Assembly (NCBI GenBank): GCA_913020735.1
Contig: CAJWBN010000010.1
Coordinates: forward strand, 1 to 34,152
Reading direction: 5' to 3'
Length of the DNA stretch: 34,152 nt
DNA from: an uncultured Acidimicrobiaceae bacterium
Lineage (GTDB): Bacteria; Actinomycetota; Acidimicrobiia; Acidimicrobiales; Poriferisodalaceae
Below the pieces are notes generated by a model. That model saw nothing but the letters and a program-made list of their open reading frames with translations. It was not told the DNA's origin and did no database searches. Numbering within the stretch: position 1 is the first letter of the stretch; each line of letters begins with the position of its first letter. The position numbers and the translations under genes were made by a program. Of the stretch, positions 8,084 to 16,216 are shown one piece after another.

Positions 8084-8440
8084 GTGTCTGAAGTCACCAT
8101 CTACCACAACCCTCATTGAGGGTCGTCAAAGAATGCCTTGGCGGTCGCCGAGGAAGAGAATGTTGACGTAGAGGTTGTCCTCTATATGAAGTCCCCACCA
8201 GATCGCGAGACCTTGGAGCACATAACTTCGGTCCTAGAGGATCCTGTAGAAGATTTAGTTCGCAAGGATTCTAAATTCAAAGAACTTGGTCTGGAACCTG
8301 GTGATTATGTCGGTAACCCCGAAGCAGTCGTAGAGCTTCTATTGCAACGCAAAGCCTTAATGCAACGCCCGGTTCTGGTTAAGTCCAATGCTGCAATAAT
8401 TGGGCGGCCCAAAACTCGTATCGCTGATTTCCTCAAGTAA
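8084..8440 (+). CDS. arsC: ArsC-family arsenate reductase-like selenoprotein (in-frame UGA = Sec at residue 12)
   Basis: The gene starts at GTG 8084 with a GAGGAG Shine-Dalgarno at 8073-8078, and reads through TGA at 8117-8119 to TAA at 8438-8440 (118 residues). The N-terminus reads MSEVTIYHNPH-U-GSSKNAL, directly comparable to E. coli ArsC MSNITIYHNPA-C-GTSRNTL, so UGA sits exactly at the catalytic Cys12. The three arginines that bind oxyanion in ArsC are also present as R60, R95 and R108. The length resembles the short YfgD-type ArsC. A SECIS-like hairpin follows at 8136-8153. The frame after the UGA is a good ArsC without a break, arguing against a pseudogene. The redox partner is unknown; a mycothiol or thioredoxin/glutaredoxin partner is inference. 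Confidence 0.92.
8136..8153 (+). promoter_or_regulatory. SECIS-like hairpin for the ArsC selenoprotein
   Basis: Bases 8136-8142 (CCTTGGC) pair with 8147-8153 (GCCGAGG) in seven pairs, one of them G-U, closing a four-base loop GGTC at 8143-8146. The loop begins 24 bases after the UGA. Bacterial SECIS elements have a short stem with a G in the first two loop bases at about 16-37 bases downstream of UGA; the E. coli fdhF loop also contains GGUC. The element lies within codons 18-24 of the gene. It would bind SelB, which is not encoded in this window. Confidence 0.82.
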
Positions 8441-8525
8441 TTGTCTCGATGGATCGACTGGGAATCAATCGATCACACCCTAAGCAAGGCAGAGCGATTA
8501 GGCTTCTGAGCGCTGCCAACGCCCA
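8441..8525 (+). other. Intergenic leader between arsC and the glycine riboswitch
   Basis: These 85 bases hold no gene. A hairpin can form from GATCGA at 8452-8457 and TCGATC at 8469-8474. It could mark the 3' end of the arsC message, but no T-run follows, so I do not call it an intrinsic terminator. A promoter for gcvTP must lie here or upstream if gcvTP is transcribed independently of arsC; no convincing -35/-10 pair was found. Confidence 0.4.
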
Positions 8526-8712
8526 GTGGGAGAGTTCAGTCAGCAGGTAGTTCAGTTGATTGGCGCCGAAGGAGCAACCGCCCCGGGAAACTCTCAGGCC
8601 TCCGGACCGCAGGGAAGAAGCAACGCTGGAAAGCGAGTTGGCTTTGGCCGGCTCCACCGAAGGGGAAAACTGCTGTAAGCGGCCAATCTCTCAGGTTCCA
8701 CGACAGCGCGGG
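8526..8712 (+). ncRNA. Tandem glycine riboswitch
   Basis: Two aptamers lie in tandem upstream of gcvT. The first begins GGGAGAG at 8528, has the core GCCGAAGGAGCAA at about 8565-8577 and the CTCTCAGG return strand at 8591-8598. The second has the core ACCGAAGGGGAAA at about 8656-8668 and TCTCTCAGGTTCC at about 8688-8699. These are the conserved elements of the gcvT-type glycine riboswitch (family knowledge). A hairpin GCGTCAA/TTGACGC at 8713-8728 follows, directly before the gcvT start. There is no T-run, so control is probably at translation initiation. Glycine binding is expected to turn gcvTP on. Confidence 0.93.
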
Positions 8713-8728
8713 GCGTCAACTTTGACGC
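8713..8728 (+). promoter_or_regulatory. Hairpin between the glycine riboswitch and gcvT (candidate expression platform)
   Basis: GCGTCAA (8713-8719) and TTGACGC (8722-8728) are a perfect inverted repeat, giving six or seven pairs with a very short loop. It is followed by GGGCGGCCGAGAT and the gcvT ATG at 8742. The lack of a T-run argues against transcription termination; sequestering the weak GAGA ribosome site by alternative pairing is more plausible. Confidence 0.5.
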
Positions 8729-8741
8729 GGGCGGCCGAGAT

Positions 8742-9875
8742 ATGAGCGAATCTTCCAAGAGTCGGACAACAAAACTGTCACCTCTAGATCCACTGCACCG
8801 CGAACGCGGGGCCAAGTTCGCGTCCTTTGCTGGTTTCGAGCTACCCATGAGTTTCGACGGCACCATCAGCGAGCATCTAGCCACTCGTTCACAAGCAGGG
8901 CTCTTTGATGTAAGCCACATGGGCATCATCGATTTGCTTCCGAAATCAGGCTGCCCCTTGTCAACAGTTATCGAATGCCTGGAGTCCATCACACCTGCCT
9001 CAATCAGTGATTTAGGGACGGGAGGACTTCGTTACGCTCTCCTCACCAACGATCAGGGTGGCATCGTCGATGACCTCATCGTCAGTAGATACCAAGATCA
9101 CCTTCGGCTAGTGCTGAACGCTTCGCGGATCGAGCCTGACATTCGCGTCCTTGAAGCCGCTGTGGGTTCGCATGCACGGGTCAACCATCGAGAAGATCTC
9201 GCTCAATTAGCACTCCAAGGACCCCAGGCAGTAGATGTCCTATCGGGACTCGCTCCGATGGTCGCCGACCTTTCTTTTATGAATTTTGGACAATTCTCAA
9301 TTGATGGAATTGATTGCAGCGTTAGTCGTAGCGGTTACACCGGAGAGGATGGATTCGAATTAGTTGCGCCATCGATTGACATCGTCCGACTAGCCGAAAA
9401 GCTGCTCAGCGACAACACAGTTGCACCATGTGGTCTAGGAGCAAGAGACAGCCTGCGTCTTGAAGCAGGGTTGTGTCTTTATGGTCACGAGATCGATGAA
9501 ACCATCACCCCTATAGAGGCCCGCCTTGCATGGACAATCCCCCGACGCCGGAGAGAGCACCCAACATTTGCGGGCGCCGAGCTCATAATGGCTCAATTAT
9601 CAAATGGGGTGCAACGGACTCGGGTGGGCATTGCGTCCCTTACAAAGCGACCGATCCGCGATGGCGCAATCCTAAGAACTGACCACGGCCTTGAGGTAGG
9701 GATTGTTACCAGCGGAGGATTCGGACCAAGTTGCAATGCCCCAGTTGCCATGGGATATACCGAACGGTCTTTTTCGCAGCCAGAAACTTCCCTTGTAGCA
9801 GAGGTGCGCGGCAAAGAAGTTCCCTGCCGAATCCACTCATTACCGTTCATTCCACATAACTACATACGAAATTGA
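8742..9875 (+). CDS. gcvT: Glycine cleavage system T protein (aminomethyltransferase)
   Basis: A 377-residue tetrahydrofolate-dependent aminomethyltransferase that takes the aminomethyl group from lipoylated GcvH and yields methylene-THF and ammonia. Evidence includes the N-terminal PLDPLHRERGAKFASFAGFELP, GLFDVSHMG (about residues 52-60), LALQGPQAVDVL, SRSGYTGEDGFEL (folate-binding acid loop, about 197-209), GLGARDSLRLEAGLCLYGHEID, and the C-terminal barrel ending TSGGFGPSCNAPVAMGY. Length is normal for the family. It follows the glycine riboswitch directly and lies 10 bases before gcvP, so the two form an operon. Confidence 0.96.
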   Translation: MSESSKSRTTKLSPLDPLHRERGAKFASFAGFELPMSFDGTISEHLATRSQAGLFDVSHMGIIDLLPKSGCPLSTVIECLESITPASISDLGTGGLRYALLTNDQGGIVDDLIVSRYQDHLRLVLNASRIEPDIRVLEAAVGSHARVNHREDLAQLALQGPQAVDVLSGLAPMVADLSFMNFGQFSIDGIDCSVSRSGYTGEDGFELVAPSIDIVRLAEKLLSDNTVAPCGLGARDSLRLEAGLCLYGHEIDETITPIEARLAWTIPRRRREHPTFAGAELIMAQLSNGVQRTRVGIASLTKRPIRDGAILRTDHGLEVGIVTSGGFGPSCNAPVAMGYTERSFSQPETSLVAEVRGKEVPCRIHSLPFIPHNYIRN

Positions 9876-9885
9876 GAACACCTAA

Positions 9886-12741
9886 ATGCAAGAACTTGAC
9901 CTTCAACCCGAGTTTTCGACTCGTCATCTAGGACCAAACGACGATGAGATCAATGAAATGTTGTCCTCGATTGGTTATTCCGACCTCGAAGAACTCTGCG
10001 ATGCGGCCGTTCCCTCGGCAATACAAAACCATGAGCCTCTTAAGATCCCGGAGCCTCTGAGCGAAGTAGACGCCCTCGCCGAAATCCAGCGAATAGCAAA
10101 TTTGAATCAACCATTAAAATCACTGATCGGACTCGGCTACCACGGCACCGTGACACCTGCTGTTATCCGCAGGCGAGTACTTGAAAATCCTGCCTGGTAC
10201 ACCGCTTACACCCCCTACCAACCTGAAATTAGCCAAGGGCGACTGGAAGCTTTACTGAACTATCAAACGATGGTTTGCGACCTAACCGGCATGGACTTGG
10301 CGAACAGCTCCTTACTCGACGAAGGCACCGCAGCGGCTGAAGCAATGACCATGGCTCGGCGGTTAACAAAAACCAGCGGCACAAAATTCTTTATCGACTC
10401 AGATTGTTACCCGCAAACCATCGACGTCGTACAGACACGCGCAAGGGCACTTGGAATCGAAACTGTGGTCGGTGACGCTTGGCGAGACCTCGACCCAAAC
10501 GACTGCTATGGGGTGCTCGTTCAATACCCAGGATGTTCAGGCGAAATTCGTGACATTCAAATGATCGCAACGACGTTGCATGAAGCTGATGGGATTCTCT
10601 GCGTCGCTTCGGATCTTTTAGCTCTTTGTCTTCTGACACCACCAGGCGAGCTAGGAGCAGACCTCGTCGTCGGCACCTCCCAGCGGTTCGGCGTTCCATT
10701 GGGTTTTGGAGGCCCACATGCCGGTTACCTAGCAGCTCGCGAAAACGACAAACGGTCGCTGCCCGGACGCCTAGTGGGTCTCTCAGTTGACAGTGCAGGG
10801 CGCCCAGCCAATCGTCTGGCACTCCAAACCCGGGAGCAACATATCCGACGGGAAAAAGCCACAAGCAATATATGCACCGCTCAAGTCCTCCTCGCGGTAA
10901 TCGCTTCGATGTACGCGGTGTGGCATGGGCCTCATGGTCTGAAAAACATCGCCGAGCGAATACATCTACTCACAGCCAACTTTGCAAAAAGACTTGATTC
11001 GGCCGGCATCGTCGTTGTTAACAAGACTTTCTTTGACACCGTGACCATTCAGGTACCCAATGAGGCTGCAGACATCACACAGCGAGCCCTAGACCGCGGG
11101 ATCAACATCCGCTTCATCGACTTAAATACGGTCTCCGTCACATTCGATGAGACATGTGATTCCCAGCTTCTTGAGCTTCTAGTCCGGGCATTTGTGGAAG
11201 ACAGCGGCAACTCAGGGGACTTGAATATTGATGCGGGCATACCTTCTGACTTAGCCCGTTCTTCAACGTATCTCCAACATCCTGTTTTTAATTCCTATCG
11301 ATCTGAGACTGAAATGCTCAGGTACATCCGCCGGCTATCAGATAAGGACATAGCTCTCGATCGCAGCATGATTCCGCTAGGTAGTTGCACAATGAAACTC
11401 AACGCCTCGAGCGAAATGGAGCCAATCAGCTGGCCCGGATTCGCGAATATTCACCCCTTCGCTCCCTTAGATCAAGCTCAGGGATACATGGAGTTAGTCG
11501 AGGAGCTAAGCCAATGGTTGCTTGCCTGCACGGGGTACGACGAAATTTCGTTGCAGCCTAATGCGGGTTCACAAGGCGAATTTGCCGGCCTTCTGGCCAT
11601 CAAGCGCTACCACGAATCAAACGGAGAAGGTCAACGAGAGATATGCCTTATCCCATCGTCAGCACATGGAACTAACGCTGCGTCCGCGATTATGGCGGGA
11701 CTCAGAGTGATCGTGATCGAGTGCGACGATGCAGGGGACATAGATATCAATGACCTTCGCATGAAGGCTTCCAAGCATGAAGAAAATCTTGCCGGGATCA
11801 TGGTCACCTACCCTTCGACCCACGGGGTGTTTGAAGAAGGCATCGCTCAAATATGCGACATCGTTCACGAAGCAGGAGGTCAGGTCTATGTGGACGGTGC
11901 GAACCTCAATGCCCTTGTAGGACTTGCTGCTCCTGGCAATTTCGGAGCTGATGTAAGCCACCTCAATCTTCACAAGACTTTCTGCATCCCCCATGGGGGT
12001 GGCGGTCCCGGCATTGGTCCAGTAGCCGTCAAGAAACATCTCGCGCCATTCCTTCCCAATCACCCTTTAGTTCCTGAAGCCGGGCCTCATACCGGGAGTG
12101 GTGCAATAGCCGCGGCTCCATGGGGTTCAGCGGGAATCCTTCCCATTCCTTGGATGTACATAGCCATGATGGGCCCTCAAGGGCTAAGGCGAGCAACATC
12201 TGTCGCAATCCTGAACGCCAATTACATCGCCTCGCGACTAGAAGAGAGCTATCCAGTTCTCTATCGAGGACAGAACGGATTAGTAGCCCACGAGTGCATT
12301 TTGGACTTCAGGCAATTATCGGAAATCGTCACTGTCGAAGACGTGGCTAAACGCCTAATTGATTACGGGTTCCATGCGCCAACGATGTCGTTCCCGGTTC
12401 CAGGCACATTGATGGTTGAGCCAACCGAAAGCGAGTCCAGACAAGAAATAGACCGTTTCTGCGACGCCATGATTCAAATCCGGCAAGAGATTGCGCGAAT
12501 TGAATCCGGAGAATGGCCCCAAGACGACAATCCGCTAATCAACGCTCCACACCCAGCTGAAGACCTAATTCGAGGCAATTGGCTGCACCCGTATTCGCGA
12601 GAAGAAGCTGCTTTCCCTCTTCCTCTCAATTCCGAGGACAAATATTGGCCGCCAGTAAGCAGGATCGATGGGGTTCACGGCGATAGAAATCTTGTCTGCA
12701 ATTGCCCAGACCCGCGCTTCTTCGAAGATCTTCAAGAGTAA
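9886..12741 (+). CDS. gcvP: Glycine dehydrogenase (decarboxylating), P protein, single chain
   Basis: A 951-residue PLP enzyme that decarboxylates glycine and passes the aminomethyl group to the lipoyl arm of GcvH. It is the fused alpha-beta form rather than split GcvPA/GcvPB. The N-terminal half starts [17 protein letters not shown] and includes [13 protein letters not shown] and [20 protein letters not shown]. The C-terminal half contains [37 protein letters not shown] and the PLP-lysine segment [15 protein letters not shown] with K697. The length matches the fused family. The companion gcvH is about 19 kb away on the other strand; the L protein (lipoamide dehydrogenase) is not in the window. 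Confidence 0.97.
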   Translation: MQELDLQPEFSTRHLGPNDDEINEMLSSIGYSDLEELCDAAVPSAIQNHEPLKIPEPLSEVDALAEIQRIANLNQPLKSLIGLGYHGTVTPAVIRRRVLENPAWYTAYTPYQPEISQGRLEALLNYQTMVCDLTGMDLANSSLLDEGTAAAEAMTMARRLTKTSGTKFFIDSDCYPQTIDVVQTRARALGIETVVGDAWRDLDPNDCYGVLVQYPGCSGEIRDIQMIATTLHEADGILCVASDLLALCLLTPPGELGADLVVGTSQRFGVPLGFGGPHAGYLAARENDKRSLPGRLVGLSVDSAGRPANRLALQTREQHIRREKATSNICTAQVLLAVIASMYAVWHGPHGLKNIAERIHLLTANFAKRLDSAGIVVVNKTFFDTVTIQVPNEAADITQRALDRGINIRFIDLNTVSVTFDETCDSQLLELLVRAFVEDSGNSGDLNIDAGIPSDLARSSTYLQHPVFNSYRSETEMLRYIRRLSDKDIALDRSMIPLGSCTMKLNASSEMEPISWPGFANIHPFAPLDQAQGYMELVEELSQWLLACTGYDEISLQPNAGSQGEFAGLLAIKRYHESNGEGQREICLIPSSAHGTNAASAIMAGLRVIVIECDDAGDIDINDLRMKASKHEENLAGIMVTYPSTHGVFEEGIAQICDIVHEAGGQVYVDGANLNALVGLAAPGNFGADVSHLNLHKTFCIPHGGGGPGIGPVAVKKHLAPFLPNHPLVPEAGPHTGSGAIAAAPWGSAGILPIPWMYIAMMGPQGLRRATSVAILNANYIASRLEESYPVLYRGQNGLVAHECILDFRQLSEIVTVEDVAKRLIDYGFHAPTMSFPVPGTLMVEPTESESRQEIDRFCDAMIQIRQEIARIESGEWPQDDNPLINAPHPAEDLIRGNWLHPYSREEAAFPLPLNSEDKYWPPVSRIDGVHGDRNLVCNCPDPRFFEDLQE

Positions 12742-12779
12742 ATAACCACAGGCCACCAAAGCACGGCTAGCGTTCGCAC

Positions 12780-13496
12780 ATGGCACTAACAAGCTCAGAC
12801 ATCCTTGAGATGCCTACCTCTCCGGAGTCAGGCGCTATGCCCTGGTATCCCCACATTGCCGAGTGGGTGGAAGCCGAATTAGCAGGCCTATCGGACGAAC
12901 AATTAGATTTCCATGACCCTGCGCCAGAAAAAGAATGGATGTGGTGGTCCTGCAGAACTCAGGTCTCTCACATCGCGTGGGACGCCCTGGTATTTACCAA
13001 GAGGCGTGCGGGTCATCTCCTTTGGCCAGATGGTGATATCCCTCAACCTATTGATTGGGGCGAGCACCAAATGGGACCAAACAACAAATGGGACCGAGTA
13101 CTCGATACTGACTTGTTTTGGCAAGTGCCGGACATATTGAGCCATCTGAAAGTTGGTATCGGTTGGCTGACGAAGCTCGTGGAAGAGCAGCCAATAGAGC
13201 TACTCAGGTCGGAAACAAAGACGGTTAGAGGCACGGAGTTTTGGAAGTATGTAATCACAACCCTTCCGAGAGGCGCACACACTGACGATCCTCAGGGCAG
13301 CAGCATTACATACGATCTAGAGGGGTCTCTGTGGATGGTTTTCTATGAAATGTTGAGTCATGTGCGTTCCATCCAACGACTCAAACTTCACCAGGGACTG
13401 GAACTAGCGCTTGAGTTACCAAGGGTCGGCTATCTAAGGCTGCCTCATTATTGGGGAGATACAGACGTGAATGGTCCGGGGATGGCAAGAATATGA
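12780..13496 (+). CDS. DinB-like four-helix-bundle protein, function unknown
   Basis: A 238-residue protein. The pattern WYPHIAEWVEAELAGLSDEQLDF, then WWSCRTQVSHIAWDALVFTKRR and the C-terminal WMVFYEMLSHVRSIQRLKLHQGL looks like a DinB/YfiT-type four-helix bundle in which spaced histidines bind a metal. Some members are mycothiol- or bacillithiol-dependent transferases, but I cannot assign a reaction. It lies 38 bases after gcvP. Its stop codon overlaps the start of the nucleoside hydrolase (ATGA at 13493-13496), so the two are translationally coupled. The family call is tentative. Confidence 0.7.
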   Translation: MALTSSDILEMPTSPESGAMPWYPHIAEWVEAELAGLSDEQLDFHDPAPEKEWMWWSCRTQVSHIAWDALVFTKRRAGHLLWPDGDIPQPIDWGEHQMGPNNKWDRVLDTDLFWQVPDILSHLKVGIGWLTKLVEEQPIELLRSETKTVRGTEFWKYVITTLPRGAHTDDPQGSSITYDLEGSLWMVFYEMLSHVRSIQRLKLHQGLELALELPRVGYLRLPHYWGDTDVNGPGMARI

Positions 13497-14422
13497 AACC
13501 TAAAATCATCATCGACTGCGACCCCGGCCACGACGACGCTATAGCGATCATGATGGCGACCCAATTAACAGAGGTCTTGGGAATCACGACCGTCTCAGGA
13601 AATGCGCCCTTGGCTTTGACCACCGACAATGCCCTTCTACTGGCAGAACTTGTTGACCTGGATGCAGAAGTACACGCGGGCGCGGGAAAACCTCTTTTGA
13701 TAGCCGCAAGGCACGCTGAAGAGGCTCACGGCAAGACAGGTTTAGACGGACCGACTAGGCCAAAGATATCTCGCTCAGCCGCAAGTTCAGATGCCGTTCG
13801 TTTCATTATCGACACTGTGCGCGACAACGACGATGTTTGGCTCGTTCCCATTGGACCTTTAACGAATATTGCGTTGGCGGTCCAACAAGCACCGGACATT
13901 GTGGAACGAGTTGCTGGAATATCAATCATGGGAGGGAGCGCCACCGTAGGAAACGTAACCGCCACAGCAGAATTCAACGTTTGGGCAGACCCTCACGCTG
14001 CTTCGATCGTCTACGGTGCCGGGTTTCAGTCGTTTCGAATGGCCGGGCTTAACCTCACCCACAAGTTCGGTATCGACGAACAAACTATTTCCGAACTACG
14101 TGAGATCGACAACCGGGTCGCACTCTTTGCTGCTGATCTATTCGACTTTTATCTCACCTCGTACCAGAAACGAACTAGCGGACAACGCGTCCCGCTGCAT
14201 GACCCATGCGCTGTCCTCGCGATAACCCATCCTGAATTATTCAACTTCCAAAACCGCGCTGTGGCTGTAGAAACCGAAGGCGTTTACACGCGAGGGATGA
14301 CAGTAGTGGACGAACGCGGCTGGGGAGACAAACCGCTCAACTGCGAAGTTGCCTACGAGATTGACCGCGATAAGGGAATGCAGATTTTTATCGAGACCAT
14401 CAAGGCATATACGGAGAGTTAG
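13493..14422 (+). CDS. Inosine-uridine preferring nucleoside hydrolase (IUNH family)
   Basis: A 309-residue enzyme that cleaves the N-glycosidic bond of ribonucleosides to base and ribose. The calcium-binding signature IIIDCDPGHDDAIAIMMA supplies D10, D14 and D15. IGPLTNIALAVQQAP, IMGGSATVGNVT, TAEFNVWADPHAA and LHDPCAVLAITHP are further family blocks, the last holding the active-site His-Asp. The frame begins at 13451, but the ATG at 13493 starts right at the first beta strand and overlaps the upstream stop. It precedes selD by 23 bases. Nucleobase preference cannot be read. Confidence 0.92.
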   Translation: MKPKIIIDCDPGHDDAIAIMMATQLTEVLGITTVSGNAPLALTTDNALLLAELVDLDAEVHAGAGKPLLIAARHAEEAHGKTGLDGPTRPKISRSAASSDAVRFIIDTVRDNDDVWLVPIGPLTNIALAVQQAPDIVERVAGISIMGGSATVGNVTATAEFNVWADPHAASIVYGAGFQSFRMAGLNLTHKFGIDEQTISELREIDNRVALFAADLFDFYLTSYQKRTSGQRVPLHDPCAVLAITHPELFNFQNRAVAVETEGVYTRGMTVVDERGWGDKPLNCEVAYEIDRDKGMQIFIETIKAYTES

Positions 14423-14445
14423 CTCTCGGGGGCTACCGTGGTGAT

Positions 14446-15504
14446 GTGACAGAGTTGATCCGACTGACCCAATACAGCCACGGCGCTGGTTGAGCTTGCA
14501 AGCTTGGTCCCAGTGACCTGGCGCACGTGTTGCGTCACTTGCCAAACCCAAGTCACCCTGACCTGTTAGTTGGCTCGGAGAACAGCGACGATGCCGCTGT
14601 CTGGCGACGACCTGATGGCAACGCCCTCGTAGCCACGGCTGATTTCTTTACTCCTATAGTTGACGACGCGAAGATCTGGGGTCAGATATCAGCGACCAAC
14701 GCAGCCAGTGACGTCTATGCAATGGGCGCCGAACCCCTCTTTTCTCTCAATCTGGTTGCTTGGCCGAAAGACGAACTTTCTCTAGAAATTTTGAGCCAAG
14801 TACTCACCGGAGGTCAGGTCGCTGCAGATGAAGGTAACTGGGTAGTAGCAGGCGGACATACCGTCGACGGCCCAGAACCAATGTATGGAATGTCGATGGT
14901 CGGTGAGGTCAATGCCGACGCACTTCTAACCAATGGAGGGGGTAGCTCTGGGCAGGCACTAGTGCTAACGAAACCGATAGGAACGGGCCTACTCGCCACC
15001 GCTCTAAAGCGCTCTGAACCTGAAGCCATTTCGGCAGGGGGCGCATTAAATGAAATTTATCTTGCTGGTATTCAAGAAATGACCCGCCTTAACTCATCGG
15101 CTGCCAAAACAGCTTTGCGCGTGAACGCTTCAGCAGCGACCGACATCACAGGATTTGGTCTTCTAGGTCATCTACATGAAATGGCTTTAGCGAGTGGCGT
15201 TTCCGCTTCGATTGATATCGAAGCGGTTCCGCTATTACCTGGCGTTGTTGATCTCGTCGAAAACGGCTTCGTAGCAGGGGGCACCGAGAGGAATCTAGAT
15301 TTCCTGCAACCAATTTTGGTGGGCGGATCGACGACCGAACGCCTCATCTTCTGCGACGCTCAAACGTCGGGAGGCCTTCTATTTTCTTGCGATTCTGTCG
15401 CCGCTCTTGACGCTGTCAATGAACTCAACGAAACAGGTCACTTCGCTGCGGTCATAGGTCATTTAGAACCACAGAACCCTGGGCACATAACGCTGAGCAG
15501 GTGA
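14446..15504 (+). CDS. selD: Selenide, water dikinase (selenophosphate synthetase) with in-frame UGA = Sec16
   Basis: SelD makes selenophosphate from selenide and ATP, the selenium donor for selenocysteine synthesis. Reading from GTG 14446 gives MTELIRLTQYSHGAG-U-ACKLGPSDLA, which matches E. coli SelD SIRLTQYSHGAGCGCKISP. The TGA at 14491-14493 is at the position of catalytic Cys17, followed by the essential Lys (K19). Later blocks agree with SelD: NSDDAAVW, TADFFTPIVDD, ATNAASDVYAMG, GGHTVDGPEP, TDITGFGLLGHLHEM, GGTERN and CDAQTSGGLL. Length with Sec is 352 residues. Starting at GTG 14527 instead would delete the active site. SelD enzymes with Sec here are known in other lineages. The J-domain gene follows directly. 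Confidence 0.95.
14519..14537 (+). promoter_or_regulatory. SECIS-like hairpin in selD
   Basis: Bases 14519-14525 (TGGCGCA) pair with 14531-14537 (TGCGTCA) over seven pairs including one G-U, closing loop CGTGT at 14526-14530. The loop starts 33 bases after the UGA and has G as its second base, inside the usual bacterial SECIS range but near its far end. A competing smaller hairpin, GGTC (14506-14509) with GACC (14515-14518), lies closer to the UGA. Which one SelB reads cannot be decided by eye. Confidence 0.6.
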
Positions 15505-15507
15505 TTG

Positions 15508-16215
15508 ATGCAAAACCCTGCAACAAAGGCAACTAATCCTTCGTTATACGACCTGCTGGGAATGCCCACAAGTAGCACTCAAGAGTCTTTGCAACGTGCA
15601 TACCGGCGACTAGCGATGCTTCATCACCCAGACCGACAATCAGGCGACCCTTCCTTAATGGGCCAGATTAACGAAGCCTGGTTTGTTCTATCTGACCCAA
15701 CCCGACGCTCCCAATACGACCAAACGCTGAGAAAGGCCTCCTTCATCGGCGACGCGCAGCATCGATTTTCTGCGCGCCGCAAGTTAGGCAAAAAAGCTGC
15801 GTGGTTCGCTGGAATACGACTCCAAACTCTAAGACTCGGCGATGAAGCCGCTCGAAGCGCAACGCAAGCTTTATCGGTTCGACATAAGACCCCCCAATCG
15901 ACCTATGAAGAACTCGCAGCATCAATAACCCAGACACTTGGTCGCGACACCAAGAAACGAATTCAGCAATCGCGACAGGCGGGCGCTGCGCCTTTAGATT
16001 TAGCTTTAGCAGCAGGCCTAGTCGGCTTAAACGCCTATTGCGCTCCCTTTCTCAGACGCTCCTTGAGAGAGGGAATAACCGAATCAGATGTCCACAGAGC
16101 ACAACTAATTGACCGAATGTGGGACAACCTTGCCCACGGAATCAACAGGGATGTCGAAATTAGACTTGGAGGCAATCCTCGAGCCCTTAAATCACTCACG
16201 GGAAGGCGCGTCTGA
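15508..16215 (+). CDS. J-domain (DnaJ-like) protein
   Basis: A 235-residue protein whose first 75 residues are a J domain: SLYDLLGMPTSSTQESLQRAYRRLAMLHHPDRQ with the HPD tripeptide at 40-42, then INEAWFVLSDPTRRSQYDQTL. No Gly/Phe-rich region, zinc-finger repeats or membrane segment follow; the remaining 160 residues are basic and helical and I do not recognise them. It would stimulate DnaK ATPase on an unknown client. It starts 3 bases after selD (TTG 15505, ATG 15508 preferred) and ends one base before the next gene, so it is in the same operon. Confidence 0.88.
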   Translation: MQNPATKATNPSLYDLLGMPTSSTQESLQRAYRRLAMLHHPDRQSGDPSLMGQINEAWFVLSDPTRRSQYDQTLRKASFIGDAQHRFSARRKLGKKAAWFAGIRLQTLRLGDEAARSATQALSVRHKTPQSTYEELAASITQTLGRDTKKRIQQSRQAGAAPLDLALAAGLVGLNAYCAPFLRRSLREGITESDVHRAQLIDRMWDNLAHGINRDVEIRLGGNPRALKSLTGRRV

Positions 16216-16216
16216 A

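Noticed and set aside
8138-8440. An ORF beginning at TTG 8138 as the complete ArsC-like gene
   Set aside because: It lacks the active-site loop; homology continues upstream through the in-frame TGA to GTG 8084 with a good ribosome site.
14491-14493. Reading the selD and arsC TGA codons as disabling mutations (pseudogenes)
   Set aside because: Both TGAs fall exactly on catalytic cysteine positions, both frames are otherwise intact, and each is followed by a SECIS-like hairpin.
14527-15504. selD starting at GTG 14527
   Set aside because: This loses the catalytic HGAG-U-ACK loop; the homologous N-terminus is present upstream in the same frame across a TGA.
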